Translations under genes and position numbers: made by a program
The notes under the pieces: model-generated
What the model was told of the DNA's origin: nothing
The model's database searches: none
Seen by the model: the letters and a program-made list of their open reading frames with translations, nothing else
Shown here: positions 29,880 to 40,286 of the stretch, piece after piece
Position numbering within the stretch: position 1 is the stretch's first letter
Layout of the letters: each line of letters starts with the position of its first letter
Source of the DNA: an uncultured Pelagibacteraceae bacterium
GTDB taxonomy: Bacteria > Pseudomonadota > Alphaproteobacteria > Pelagibacterales > Pelagibacteraceae
NCBI GenBank assembly: GCA_902626645.1
Contig: CACOGC010000005.1
Location: 25,798-89,797, forward strand
Direction: 5' to 3'
Length of the DNA: 64,000 nucleotides

Positions 29880-31181
29880 TTAATCTCTTATTGCGTATGC
29901 GATAACACCTGTCTCAGTCACGTCAGTACCTTTGGTTTCACCTTCTCTACTTAACCTTAAACCAATTGTTGCTTTCATAATTTTAAAGATAATGAATGCC
30001 ACTATAAAAACAAATATATTAATTGAAAGTACTCCAATTAACTGTGTACTAAAGTTTGCACCAGAATTTGTTGCGGGAACTATTAAAGTGCCCCAAATAC
30101 CTGCAAATAAGTGTGCTGGAATTGCACCAACTACATCATCGATTTGTAATGAAAATAATAATTTTGTTCCATAAACTACTATTAAACCACCTATAGCACC
30201 AATTAAAATTGCTGCAAAAGGAGTGGGTAATAACGGCTCGGCTGTAATTGCAACTAAACCTCCTATACATCCATTTAACATTTGTATTACATCTGTTTTT
30301 CCAAAATGTAATCTTGTTATCACAGCTGCGCCAAGTACTCCTCCTGCACCAGCAAGAAAAGTATTGATGAAAATTTTTGATACAGCTATTGCATCTGCAG
30401 CAGTTCCCATTGCTAGTTGAGACCCTCCGTTAAAACCAAACCAACCTAGCCATAAAATGAATACACCAATTGTAACTAATGGAATTGAAGATGCTGCAAA
30501 AGGTTTCAAAGGAGCTGGTGAACCAGATTTAGTAAATCTTCCTAATCTTGGACCAATAATTATAGCACCAGCTAAAGCAGCAGCTCCACCAGTTGAGTGA
30601 ACTAAAGTAGAACCAGCAAAATCAGAAAATCCTAACTCTGCTAACCAGCCTCCACCCCACTGCCAACCCATTACGATTGGATAAATAATACCCGATAAAA
30701 TTGCAGCAAATGTAAAGAATGGCCATAATTTAATTCTTTCAGCCATTGTTCCTGATACGATAGAAACAGTAGTTGCACAAAATACCATTTGGAAATACCA
30801 ATCTGAACCATCGGAATAACCTGTATCTAATTTACTTCCATCAGCCCATGGAATAAATTTTCCAATGTATCCACCTGGATCAATACCATAGGCTAAGTTA
30901 TAACCTACAAGCCAGAACATTATACCTGCAATTGAGAATAAACCTATATTTTTTGCACAAATAACGGATACACTTTTAGATGTAACCATTCCAGACTCTA
31001 GCATAGCAAAACCAGCTGCCATAAACATTACTAGAAATCCACAAATTAAAAATAATAAGGTATTAAAAATAAAACCTACTTCAGCAGAAACTGTTGTATC
31101 TGCCACGCCTGCACTACTCATGTTCAATAAAAAAATTAAACTAATAAGTGGCGCGCTTATCTTTTTTATTAATGTAGTCAT
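29880..31181 (-). CDS. amtB: Ammonium transporter
   Basis: 433 aa; DFAGSTLVHSTGGAAALAGAIIIGPRLGRF. Confidence 0.95.
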   Translation of the reverse strand: MTTLIKKISAPLISLIFLLNMSSAGVADTTVSAEVGFIFNTLLFLICGFLVMFMAAGFAMLESGMVTSKSVSVICAKNIGLFSIAGIMFWLVGYNLAYGIDPGGYIGKFIPWADGSKLDTGYSDGSDWYFQMVFCATTVSIVSGTMAERIKLWPFFTFAAILSGIIYPIVMGWQWGGGWLAELGFSDFAGSTLVHSTGGAAALAGAIIIGPRLGRFTKSGSPAPLKPFAASSIPLVTIGVFILWLGWFGFNGGSQLAMGTAADAIAVSKIFINTFLAGAGGVLGAAVITRLHFGKTDVIQMLNGCIGGLVAITAEPLLPTPFAAILIGAIGGLIVVYGTKLLFSLQIDDVVGAIPAHLFAGIWGTLIVPATNSGANFSTQLIGVLSINIFVFIVAFIIFKIMKATIGLRLSREGETKGTDVTETGVIAYAIRD

Positions 31182-31277
31182 AAGACCTCCCAGTTATAAG
31201 AAGTGCTTATATTTAAATAATTCTTAAAAACTAACGCTGATTAAGAAAATTGGGTATGCAGATTTTGCATATAGAAA

Positions 31278-31307
31278 CAGCCTTAACGTCTTTGTCGTTA
31301 AGGCTGT
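31278..31307 (-). terminator. Intrinsic terminator downstream of HU gene
   Basis: acagccttaacg-tctttgt-cgttaaggctgt hairpin. Confidence 0.8.
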
Positions 31308-31315
31308 GAAATTAA

Positions 31316-31591
31316 CTATTTATTGAATACTTCTTTTAAAGCTTTAGCTGGTAGGAATTTAACCTTTTGAGATGCCGCAATTTGAATTTGCTCACCAGTT
31401 CTAGGGTTTCTTCCAACTCTTGCTTTTCTCTTAGCCACTTTATATGTACCAAATCCTGCAATCTTTACTGAATCATCAGCCTTTAGTGCATCTAAAATAG
31501 TGTTGGTAATCGTGTCAAAAGTTCTCTCAGCATCAGCTTTACTAAGGTTTAAAGCGCCTGATAATTTGACTACTAATTGTTTTTTGTTCAT
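31316..31591 (-). CDS. hup: HU-family DNA-binding protein
   Basis: IAGFGTYKVAKRKARVGRNPRTGEQIQIAA. Confidence 0.96.
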   Translation of the reverse strand: MNKKQLVVKLSGALNLSKADAERTFDTITNTILDALKADDSVKIAGFGTYKVAKRKARVGRNPRTGEQIQIAASQKVKFLPAKALKEVFNK

Positions 31592-31743
31592 TTTAGCTCC
31601 GGTTTTATTAGGTTATTTACTATCTTTATCAAAAGTATTGATAAATCAAGCCTTTTTTTAGTATCTCACATAAAGTTATACACAATATCTAGTATGATGA
31701 AAAAACCTTTATTTTTAAGGGTTTTTTAAAGTTCCAAATTTTA

Positions 31744-32856
31744 TTAGTTAAATAAGCCGAGATCTCTTAGATCATTAAATGTTGTAAATATCATCAAAGT
31801 TAAGAGTAAAAACATTCCGATTCGAAAAAAACCTTCTTGAGTTTTTTGTGATAAAGGACGACCTAAAACTTTTTCAAAGGCATAAAACATTAAATGACCT
31901 CCATCCAACATTGGTATAGGAAATAAGTTAATTAACCCTAAACTAATAGAAATATAAGCCATCATACTGACAAATGCTAATAATCCGAACTCTGCTACTT
32001 GACCTGAAATCTTAGCAATTCTAATTGGTCCACCAAGTTGTGAGGTATCAGCCTTTCCAAAAATCATCGCACCGATATATTTTAGTGAGGATATACTCAC
32101 GAAATATACTTCATTTGCAGCGTGATATATAGCTTGAGCGGGTCCTAATTTAACATGATTTATCTCATTGTTGTACGCACTTAATTTAATTCCAACTATT
32201 CTTTTGTTAATTTTATTTCCAAGATTATCTTCACTTAAAACCATTTTAGGTTTAACTTTTAATAATACTTCATCATATGAACGTTTAACCTTAAAATCTA
32301 TAAAATCATCAGTCGATAATGTTATAAATTTAGAAACATCCATTATACTTTTAACTTCGTTTCCATCTATCTCTAAAATAATATCATTTTGTTTCAAACC
32401 ACCAATCATAGCAGGACTATCTTTTTGAACCTCATTGATCATTGCTGGAGTAAAATCTTTTCCTGCAAAAGTATAGATGGAAAAGAAAATTAATAATGCG
32501 AGCAAGAAGTTCGCTAATGGTCCACCAAAAACAATTAAAGCTCTTTGATAAAGTGGTTTTAGAACAAATAATTTTTTCCTGTCTTCTTCATTATATTTTT
32601 CTATTAATTTTTCTTGGTCAGCTTGTGAAAAAACATTTCTATCTCCAAAAAATTTTACATATCCGCCAAGAGGTATCCAACAAATTTTCCATCTGGTTCC
32701 AGATTTATCATTCCAACCAAATATTTCTTTTCCAAATCCAATTGAAAAATCAGTTACTGCAACACCATATTTTTTTGCAAAATAATAATGACCGTATTCA
32801 TGGATGAATACCACAATCATTATAAGTATCAAAAATGGCAATATATAATCTATCAT
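31744..32856 (-). CDS. rseP: RIP site-2 metalloprotease (RseP)
   Basis: FIHEYGHYYFAKKYGV and NLFPIPMLDGGHLMF motifs with PDZ region. Confidence 0.94.
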   Translation of the reverse strand: MIDYILPFLILIMIVVFIHEYGHYYFAKKYGVAVTDFSIGFGKEIFGWNDKSGTRWKICWIPLGGYVKFFGDRNVFSQADQEKLIEKYNEEDRKKLFVLKPLYQRALIVFGGPLANFLLALLIFFSIYTFAGKDFTPAMINEVQKDSPAMIGGLKQNDIILEIDGNEVKSIMDVSKFITLSTDDFIDFKVKRSYDEVLLKVKPKMVLSEDNLGNKINKRIVGIKLSAYNNEINHVKLGPAQAIYHAANEVYFVSISSLKYIGAMIFGKADTSQLGGPIRIAKISGQVAEFGLLAFVSMMAYISISLGLINLFPIPMLDGGHLMFYAFEKVLGRPLSQKTQEGFFRIGMFLLLTLMIFTTFNDLRDLGLFN

Positions 32857-32857
32857 T

Positions 32858-33406
32858 TTAGATTGATTGTTTTTTAATTAATTCTTTAATTTGATTTATC
32901 ATCATATCTGGTGATTTCATTGTGGGGTATATCTCTTTAGCTTTTTCATAACTCTTAATAGCCTTATTATAATTTTTTAATTGTATATTAACAAGACCCT
33001 GCCCCGCTAGAGCGCCAAAATGCCTTTCTTCTAATTCTAAAACTTTATCAATATCTCTTTGTGATTTCACAAAGTTACCAGATAAGTAAAATACAGTTGC
33101 ACGCTTATTCCAAGCTTCTGCCCATGACGGATCTAAAGCAATCGCTTTAGAAAATATATCAATTGCTTGATTATATTTTGATTGATTAACTAAAATTGAA
33201 CCTTCATTTAATAATATTGTCAAATTTTCATCATTAGGATGTGTACTCCATATTTGCCAAATTTCTTGTTCAATTTTAGAGGCAATTGAATAGTTCGTTG
33301 TTTTTAAATTTTTAAACAATTTATTAAGTTCCTTTACTCTGTCATCTGCAAATAAATTGTTTAAATTAAAAAAAAAAATTAGAAAAATAATTAAAAATTT
33401 TTTCAT
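32858..33406 (-). CDS. TPR-repeat protein with signal peptide
   Basis: Repeated TPR pattern (YNQAIDIFSKAIALDPSWAEAWNKRA). Confidence 0.85.
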   Translation of the reverse strand: MKKFLIIFLIFFFNLNNLFADDRVKELNKLFKNLKTTNYSIASKIEQEIWQIWSTHPNDENLTILLNEGSILVNQSKYNQAIDIFSKAIALDPSWAEAWNKRATVFYLSGNFVKSQRDIDKVLELEERHFGALAGQGLVNIQLKNYNKAIKSYEKAKEIYPTMKSPDMMINQIKELIKKQSI

Positions 33407-33410
33407 TAAC

Positions 33411-33575
33411 TTAAAAATATAACAATATTAAGACTGCTGACAAAAATAACAAAGCTGCCGAAACTATTATTAGATTAATCTTTATTTTGAATTTTTGGTA
33501 AATTTTCTCATTAATTTTTTCCCAAAAAAGTACTATTAAAAAGAAAATTATTGCTGGGATTAAAAATTTTAACAT
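33411..33575 (-). CDS. 54-aa two-TM small protein
   Basis: MLKFLIPAIIFFLIVLFWEKINEKIYQKFKIKINLIIVSAALLFLSAVLILLYF. Confidence 0.55.
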   Translation of the reverse strand: MLKFLIPAIIFFLIVLFWEKINEKIYQKFKIKINLIIVSAALLFLSAVLILLYF

Positions 33576-33581
33576 TTTTTC

Positions 33582-35282
33582 TTATCTCGAATTATTATCA
33601 TTAACATAAACTGATACGCCCCTTGTGTTTATATCAACATCGAACTTTTTGTGTAAAGGTGGAAAGGCTCTTTGAGAACAATCTAATCTGTCACACGTTC
33701 TGCATGACACACCTATTGGAATTTCAGTTTTTTTATCAGAAATATCTAAATTTTCTGTGTAGACAAATTCTTTTGCATATTTTGCTTCACAGCCTAAACC
33801 AATAGATAGAATACTTTTAGATTGACCATATCTTCCAACACCTTTTTCAACAGTTTTTGCAATACATACATACTTCTCCCCATTGGTCATTTTGCTTACT
33901 GCAGCTTGAATTACTCCTGGTCTTGTAAATGCAGAATAGACATTCCACCTAGGACACGCCCCACCATATCTTGGGATTTCTATTCCAGATAACGAAAATC
34001 TTTTTGAAATATTTCCAGCCATGTCCACTCTTAAAAAATGAAAAGGAATACCGGGTAATTCCGGATCTTGTAAACAAGTTACTCTATGAGCTACTTGTTC
34101 GAAGGAAGTTGCAAATGTATTTTGTAATAATTGAAGATCATATTTCAATCTTTTACATTCATTATGAAAAAGTTTATATGGCATAAGTATAGCTGCTCCA
34201 CAATAATTTAATAATGCAACTTGAGTTAATCTTTTAGACTCCTCTGATGGAAATTTAAATTTTGATAAATAATGTTCAATAATATCATTAGCTCCTTCTT
34301 GAGCAATTTGAGCTGCAGCATGTAATTTTTTTGTCTCTAATGAGTTGTAATCACTTAGTAATAATTCTTTATTTTTCTTATTAAAAACTTTTGAAAACGG
34401 CTTTTTTTCTTCAGGTATTAAGTCTCTTACTTTTATTGAATATTCTTTTTTTAAAAAATCACACAAAGCTACGTATCTAGTTCGATTATTTTTTTGAACT
34501 TTCTTAAAAATTTCATTGGCAAAATTTTCAAGTTCAGGAAAATAATTTTTATTTTCCTGTAAAAAATCAGATATAACTTCACCAGGAAAAGAAGTTTTTC
34601 TACTATCAATTATTTTCCCAGATAAATTTTCTACTTTATTTATAATTTCATGATCTTTTTGTTTAAAATTGTCACCAAGTTTTATTAAAGCCTTTGCGAT
34701 TTTAGGATTTGTATTTACTAAATCTTTAACCTCAGGTCCTAAAATATCTAAGTCATCAAATAGTTGATCATCTAAAAGATTTGAAATATCATTTTCTAAA
34801 TTTATATCACTTTTACTTGTTAGATCTGATAGATCTACTCTAAGTTCCTTGCTAATTTTGATAAGTAAATCACCATCTATTTTTCTTTTACTTGATTCAA
34901 TCAAATTCAAATAACTAGGTGATATATTTAGTTGTTCAGCAAATTTGTTTGCTTGAAGTCCCAATTGACGTCTAAAAGCTTTTATTTTTGGTCCAATTTT
35001 AAGATCTAATTTATTTAAATTTTTTACTTTTGAAAATTTTGAAATAGCTAATTTAGAATTATTAAGATCAATTTCATTTTCATTTTTTAAATCCGTTAAT
35101 TCAATTCTAAGCTCCTGGCAAATTTTTAAAAGTAATTCACCATCTATTCCTCGTTTTCCACTCTCAATTAGATTTAAATAACTTGCTGATATATTTAATT
35201 GTTCAGCTAATTTTTTTGCCTGAAGACCAAGTTTTTTTCGGAAAACCTTTAATTTTTCCCCTATTTCTCTATTAAATTTCAT
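33582..35282 (-). CDS. XRE-family short-chain fatty acid regulator (ScfR/RamB-like) with tandem N-terminal HTH domains
   Basis: Two consecutive XRE HTHs (LGLQAKKLAEQLNISASYLNLIESGKRGIDGELL and LGLQANKFAEQLNISPSYLNLIESSKRKIDGDLL); Cys-rich C-terminus CRTCDRLDCSQRAFPP. Confidence 0.88.
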   Translation of the reverse strand: MKFNREIGEKLKVFRKKLGLQAKKLAEQLNISASYLNLIESGKRGIDGELLLKICQELRIELTDLKNENEIDLNNSKLAISKFSKVKNLNKLDLKIGPKIKAFRRQLGLQANKFAEQLNISPSYLNLIESSKRKIDGDLLIKISKELRVDLSDLTSKSDINLENDISNLLDDQLFDDLDILGPEVKDLVNTNPKIAKALIKLGDNFKQKDHEIINKVENLSGKIIDSRKTSFPGEVISDFLQENKNYFPELENFANEIFKKVQKNNRTRYVALCDFLKKEYSIKVRDLIPEEKKPFSKVFNKKNKELLLSDYNSLETKKLHAAAQIAQEGANDIIEHYLSKFKFPSEESKRLTQVALLNYCGAAILMPYKLFHNECKRLKYDLQLLQNTFATSFEQVAHRVTCLQDPELPGIPFHFLRVDMAGNISKRFSLSGIEIPRYGGACPRWNVYSAFTRPGVIQAAVSKMTNGEKYVCIAKTVEKGVGRYGQSKSILSIGLGCEAKYAKEFVYTENLDISDKKTEIPIGVSCRTCDRLDCSQRAFPPLHKKFDVDINTRGVSVYVNDNNSR

Positions 35283-35285
35283 TAA

Positions 35286-35378
35286 TTTGTAAATTTTGTA
35301 AATTTTAATTTACAAAAAATTTACCTAATTTACAAGTAAAATAGCTGTTTTTAGTAGCTTTTGTAAATCTTGTAAATT
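35286..35378. promoter_or_regulatory. Cluster of TGTAAA/TTTACA half-sites, candidate operator of the ScfR-like regulator
   Basis: TTTGTAAATTTTGTAAA, TTTACAAAAAATTTACCTAATTTACAAG and TTTTGTAAATCTTGTAAA in the intergenic region. Confidence 0.65.
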
Positions 35379-35389
35379 ATAAGTTATTT

Positions 35390-35551
35390 ATGGACGAAAA
35401 ATTAAAAAACAATGAAAATGAGGCTCAAATCATAAGACATGAAGATCTAACTAGACACAATAGCAGAGGGATCTACATGAGAGATGACCATTGTGATTGG
35501 GGTTCAAGTGGAATGAAAGATCTAGTTGAGACCCTAAACGACTCAAACTAA
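35390..35551 (+). CDS. 53-aa hydrophilic small protein preceding aceA
   Basis: MDEKLKNNENEAQIIRHEDLTRHNSRGIYMRDDHCDWGSSGMKDLVETLNDSN. Confidence 0.6.
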   Translation: MDEKLKNNENEAQIIRHEDLTRHNSRGIYMRDDHCDWGSSGMKDLVETLNDSN

Positions 35552-35603
35552 ATCATTCGTTCAACTTTAATTCATTATAAAAAAATTAAAAAAAGGAATA
35601 TTG

Positions 35604-36878
35604 ATGAGTGCAGAGAATGTCTCATATGACTTAAAAAGATTTGCTGGAATCAAAAGAGATTATACACCTGAAGATGTTGAGAGACTTAGAGGATCATTGA
35701 AAATTGAGTACTCTTTATGCAAACAACAATCAAAAAAACTATGGACTTTATTAAACTCTGAACCTTATATTAACACACTTGGATCATTATCTGGAAACCA
35801 TGCTGTTCAGCATGCTAAAGCTGGTTTAAAAGCAATTTACTTGAGTGGATGGCAAGTTGCTGCCGATGCTAATAGTGCAGGCGAGATGTATCCTGATCAA
35901 TCCTTGTATCCGTATGATAGTGCTCCAAAATTAGTAGAGTCAATGAATAATGCCTTATTAAGAGCTGATCAAATTCAACATATGGAAATAATTGACGGTG
36001 ATATGAAAGGGGAAAAAAGAATTGACTACATGTTACCAATAATTGCAGATGGTGAAGCTGGATTTGGTGGACCTCTGAATGTTTTTGAACTTGCAAAGAA
36101 ATTTATAAAAGCAGGAGCTGCTGGAGTACATTTTGAAGACCAATTAGCAAGTGAAAAGAAGTGTGGACACATGGGTGGAAAAGTACTTGTTCCAACCGGC
36201 ACAATGATAAAAAATCTTAAAGCTGCAAGATTAGCAGCTGACATCGCTGATGTCCCATTAATTATTTTAGCTAGAACTGATGCAAATGCAGCAAAATTAA
36301 TTACTAATGATCATGATGATAATGATAAGCCCTTTTTAACAGGTGAAAGATCTCCAGAAGGTTTTTATTATGTTAAGGCTGGTATTGATCAAGCAATTTC
36401 AAGAGGTCTTGCCTATGCGCCATATTCTGATTTAATTTGGTGCGAAACAGCTACACCAAATCTTGAAGAAGCTAAAAAATTTGCAAATGCAATTCATGAA
36501 AAATTTCCTGGAAAACTTTTGGCTTATAATTGTTCTCCATCTTTTAATTGGAAAAAACATTTGTCAGATAGTGAAATAGCTACATTTCAACAAGAAATAA
36601 GTAAAATGGGTTATAAATTTCAATTCATTACACTTGCGGGATTTCATACACAAAATATAGCTATTTTTGAATTAGCCGAAAAGTATAAAAAAGAAGGTAT
36701 GACTGCATATTCAAAAATCCAACAACAAGAATTTGCTCGTGAAAAAGATGGTTACACAAGTGTAAAACACCAAAGAGAAGTGGGTACATCTTATTTTGAT
36801 GCTGTTTCTAATACCATAAGTAGTGGAAAAAGTTCAACTACAGCAATGGATGGCTCAACCGAGTCAGAACAATTCTAA
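35604..36878 (+). CDS. aceA: Isocitrate lyase
   Basis: [13 protein letters not shown]-type region, [14 protein letters not shown] catalytic loop; ATG at 35604 after RBS. Confidence 0.96.
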   Translation: MSAENVSYDLKRFAGIKRDYTPEDVERLRGSLKIEYSLCKQQSKKLWTLLNSEPYINTLGSLSGNHAVQHAKAGLKAIYLSGWQVAADANSAGEMYPDQSLYPYDSAPKLVESMNNALLRADQIQHMEIIDGDMKGEKRIDYMLPIIADGEAGFGGPLNVFELAKKFIKAGAAGVHFEDQLASEKKCGHMGGKVLVPTGTMIKNLKAARLAADIADVPLIILARTDANAAKLITNDHDDNDKPFLTGERSPEGFYYVKAGIDQAISRGLAYAPYSDLIWCETATPNLEEAKKFANAIHEKFPGKLLAYNCSPSFNWKKHLSDSEIATFQQEISKMGYKFQFITLAGFHTQNIAIFELAEKYKKEGMTAYSKIQQQEFAREKDGYTSVKHQREVGTSYFDAVSNTISSGKSSTTAMDGSTESEQF

Positions 36879-36909
36879 TAAAACAATTCCTCTTATATAT
36901 TAGTCTATT

Positions 36910-36933
36910 AACTGGCCCAGAAATGGGTCAGTT
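36910..36933. terminator. Intrinsic terminator between convergent aceA and glycosyltransferase-like gene
   Basis: aactggccca-gaaa-tgggtcagtt hairpin followed by T-rich run. Confidence 0.75.
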
Positions 36934-37848
36934 AAATTTTCTGGTGATAAATCTAAATTTCCAAAAAAAATTTTTAATTAATTTCTTTAAAATAAAATTA
37001 TCAGCCATTTTTTTTCTATTTTCTGAGTCAATTATAATTTCATTAATTTGAAACTTACAGGCGCCTCTAATATCGAAGTAATCTTTTTTCTCTAATTCAG
37101 GAAATTTTTCATAATAATTATTAGTAATATGTTCAATGAAAGAGTCAGGGTGTGGTTGATTATTTTCTTCAGGAATTAAAGTTGCTTTGAAATAATTCAT
37201 ACTAAGCGCGTGGAAACCAATTGATGATCTCTCTGTAATACCATAATTATGCCTAAAATTATGTGCTCTTTTTTCAAATGACCACCATTTGGATTTTAAA
37301 AAAGTTTCAAATTGTCTTTTTGTATAGATCCAGAAACAACAATAATTTTCTAAGTCATTTACGATAAAACTTTGATCGTTTATTTCAAAAAATTTGTCTA
37401 ATTTTTTTGAAATATGAATACTATGCTTTTGATTAGTTTTGTTATTCATTTCATATATAAAAAAACCTAAATGAAACCCTTTATTTGCTAATAAATCTTG
37501 ATATTTAAGCCAATATTGTAGATTAACTTCTGAGAACTTTATATCGTGCTCTAAGTAAGTAAAGTATTCATAGTCATTTTTTTGTTCTTCCATTAGTGAT
37601 CTACACTTCCATGTTAAATACCCTTTATTCAGGTCACTCTCACTTATTTGATGTTTGATAATTTTAGCATTTAAATTTTTATCATCCAAAAAATCATTAT
37701 GCGTGTGAATAAAAATATCATTTTTAATTGAAAGTGTTTTTAGATTGATTACATTTTCTCTAAGATAATCAAAACGTCTTAGGTTTCTATAACCTTCTTT
37801 TTTTTCGGGATTTGGATTGTAAAAAGGTATATGAATAGATATAGACAT
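36928..37848 (-). CDS. Glycosyltransferase-like protein of uncertain family
   Basis: 306 aa; DYEYFTYLEHDIKFSEVNLQYW resembles nucleotide-sugar GT-A region; adjacent to sugar-modifying genes. Confidence 0.55.
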   Translation of the reverse strand: MSISIHIPFYNPNPEKKEGYRNLRRFDYLRENVINLKTLSIKNDIFIHTHNDFLDDKNLNAKIIKHQISESDLNKGYLTWKCRSLMEEQKNDYEYFTYLEHDIKFSEVNLQYWLKYQDLLANKGFHLGFFIYEMNNKTNQKHSIHISKKLDKFFEINDQSFIVNDLENYCCFWIYTKRQFETFLKSKWWSFEKRAHNFRHNYGITERSSIGFHALSMNYFKATLIPEENNQPHPDSFIEHITNNYYEKFPELEKKDYFDIRGACKFQINEIIIDSENRKKMADNFILKKLIKNFFWKFRFITRKFN

Positions 37849-37889
37849 TATTTATTTTAAAATTATAAACATATTTATAACATTTAATA

Positions 37890-38843
37890 ATGAAAAAAAT
37901 TCTAATAACGGGTGGCACAGGTTATCTAGGGAGAAATTTAGCTAATTTTTATAAGAAAAAATATAAAGTTTTTCTTGGCGCTCGTAATAATAAACAAAAT
38001 TTCTTAGTAAAGAATTTAACGAATTGCGAAGTAGTGCCTTTAGATGTCTCAAATATTGAATCTGTACATGATTGTTTAAATTATACTAAACCTGATATCG
38101 TAATTCATGCTGCAGCTACAAAATTTGTCGACTTGTCAGAAAAATTTCCATTTGAATGTATTGATATAAATATACTTGGATCAACTAATATTGTTCGAGC
38201 CTGTATAAACAAAAAAGTTCCGACAGTCATAGGTGTTTCAACTGATAAAGCATCACCACCAATCAAAAATATTTATGGTTTAAGTAAGTCTTGTATGGAA
38301 AGACTTTTTTCGTCAATAAAATCTTATAGTAAAACTAAATTTATTTGTGTGAGATATGGTAATGTAACATGGTCTACTGGATCTGTTCTACCAATATGGA
38401 AACAAATGTTCAAAAAGAATAAGACAATACTTACCACTGGTCCTTATATGAGGCGATTTTTTTTTTCAGTCAATGAAGCTGTAAGTCTAATTGATCAAGC
38501 TCTAAAACTTAAAAATAAATTAAATGGAAAAATTCTTTCAGCCGAAATGAAATCTGCAAAAATGATTGATTTCTTAAAAGTCTGGACAAAAAAGTTTGGT
38601 GGTAAATATAAAATAATTCAATCAAGAAAGGGTGATCGTCAAGACGAATATTTAATTGGTGAGGACGAGTTAAAATATGCTAAAGAGATGAAAATTAAGA
38701 ATAGAAAGTATTTTGTAATTGATTTTAATAATCTTTTAAAAAAACCACTTAAAGAAATAGTGTCTTCTGAAAATGCAAAGAGATTAGCACAGTCTGAAAT
38801 TGAAAAAATTATCAAGTTTGGTCTGAAATCTAATGACTTATAG
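37890..38843 (+). CDS. NAD-dependent epimerase/dehydratase (PseB/CapD-like)
   Basis: ITGGTGYLGRNLA, STDKASPPIKNIYGLSKSCMERLF. Confidence 0.88.
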   Translation: MKKILITGGTGYLGRNLANFYKKKYKVFLGARNNKQNFLVKNLTNCEVVPLDVSNIESVHDCLNYTKPDIVIHAAATKFVDLSEKFPFECIDINILGSTNIVRACINKKVPTVIGVSTDKASPPIKNIYGLSKSCMERLFSSIKSYSKTKFICVRYGNVTWSTGSVLPIWKQMFKKNKTILTTGPYMRRFFFSVNEAVSLIDQALKLKNKLNGKILSAEMKSAKMIDFLKVWTKKFGGKYKIIQSRKGDRQDEYLIGEDELKYAKEMKIKNRKYFVIDFNNLLKKPLKEIVSSENAKRLAQSEIEKIIKFGLKSNDL

Positions 38844-39513
38844 AAAAATAAATCATGCTTTTATAATGGCAGCTGGTCGAGGAACCAGATTAATGCCTCT
38901 TACAAAAAAAATACCTAAAGGGTTAGTCAAATTTAAACAAACCTCATTAATAGCAAGGGGTATAAAAAGACTCAAAAAATATATAAATTTTGTTCATATT
39001 TCGGTTGGTTATAAAGGACCTATTTTAGCTAAACATTTAATAGAGGAAAAAGTTTCTTCAATAATAAATACAGATAAAAAAGGTAACTCATGGTGGATAT
39101 TCAACTCTATATTTAAAACGTTCAATTCACCAATTTATGTCTTAACTTGTGACAACGTCACAAACATTGATTTTAAAAAAATTGAGATGGACTATTTTAA
39201 GAAAGGTCAGCCCTTATGTATGTTAATTCCAACAAAACCAATTAAGGGATTAGCGGGAGATTTTATTTTTAGAAAAAAAAATATTGTACAAAAACTCTCA
39301 AGAACGCAAAAATCTGATATTTACTGCACTGGTATTCAAATATTAAATCCAAAAAAAATAAACAAAAAAATCACTCCAACCGATGACTTTAATATTCTCT
39401 GGAAAAGATTAATTAAGATCAAACAATTATATGTTTCAGATGTGATGCCAAGAAAATGGTACACGGTTGACAATTTAGATAACCTTAAAAAACTAAAAAA
39501 AATTTTTAAATAA
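38833..39513 (+). CDS. Sugar nucleotidyltransferase
   Basis: FIMAAGRGTRLMPLTKKIPKGLVKF motif; 11-nt overlap with upstream gene. Confidence 0.87.
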   Translation: MTYRKINHAFIMAAGRGTRLMPLTKKIPKGLVKFKQTSLIARGIKRLKKYINFVHISVGYKGPILAKHLIEEKVSSIINTDKKGNSWWIFNSIFKTFNSPIYVLTCDNVTNIDFKKIEMDYFKKGQPLCMLIPTKPIKGLAGDFIFRKKNIVQKLSRTQKSDIYCTGIQILNPKKINKKITPTDDFNILWKRLIKIKQLYVSDVMPRKWYTVDNLDNLKKLKKIFK

Positions 39514-39518
39514 ATTTT

Positions 39519-40286
39519 TTAAGATTTTATGCTGTAACCCCTTTTAAGTAATATTGAGACAATAAATATGCAAATTGACAAAAATAACATCATTAAACTT
39601 ACACTTATCCAAATATTAAAATCTGATATTCCATAAAATGAGTATCTAAGGCCATTTATTAAGTAAACTACAGGATTAAAATAGGTAATTAATTGCCAAA
39701 ACTCAGGTAACATATCTAAAGAATAAAGACTTCCACCTAAAAATACCATTGGTGTGATTACTAAAGAAGGAATAATAGACATTTGCTCGAAATCTTTGCT
39801 TACTAAACCAATTAAAAAACCAAACAATGCAAATGTAAAAGAAACAAGAACTAACAAAAAAATCATCAGAAATGGAAATTGAACTTGTACATCAGCAAAA
39901 AATTGAGCTGTTAAAAAAATTACAACACCAACAATAAGTGTTTTGGTTGCCCCAGCGCTTACAAATGCCAAGACAATTTCGAAAGAAGAGATCGGTGCTG
40001 CTAAAATTTCATAAATAGTTCCATTAAATTTTGGAAAAAAAATTCCAAAAGAAGTATTACTAATCGATTGAGTTAAAAGAGTTAACATTAGCAATCCTGG
40101 GACTATAAAAGATCCATAACTGATACCATCTATTTTTTGAACATAACCACCTATAACAGAACCAAAAACAATAAAATATAATGAGGTAGAAATTACTGGT
40201 GATAAAAGAGATTGACCTAAAGTTCGTCTGAATCTATCCATTTCATGAAAATAAATAGCTTTAAATCCATATAAATTAATTTTCAT
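39519..40286 (-). CDS. ABC-2 type transporter permease
   Basis: 255-aa six-TM ABC-2 permease; paired with ATPase. Confidence 0.9.
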   Translation of the reverse strand: MKINLYGFKAIYFHEMDRFRRTLGQSLLSPVISTSLYFIVFGSVIGGYVQKIDGISYGSFIVPGLLMLTLLTQSISNTSFGIFFPKFNGTIYEILAAPISSFEIVLAFVSAGATKTLIVGVVIFLTAQFFADVQVQFPFLMIFLLVLVSFTFALFGFLIGLVSKDFEQMSIIPSLVITPMVFLGGSLYSLDMLPEFWQLITYFNPVVYLINGLRYSFYGISDFNIWISVSLMMLFLSICIFIVSILLKRGYSIKS

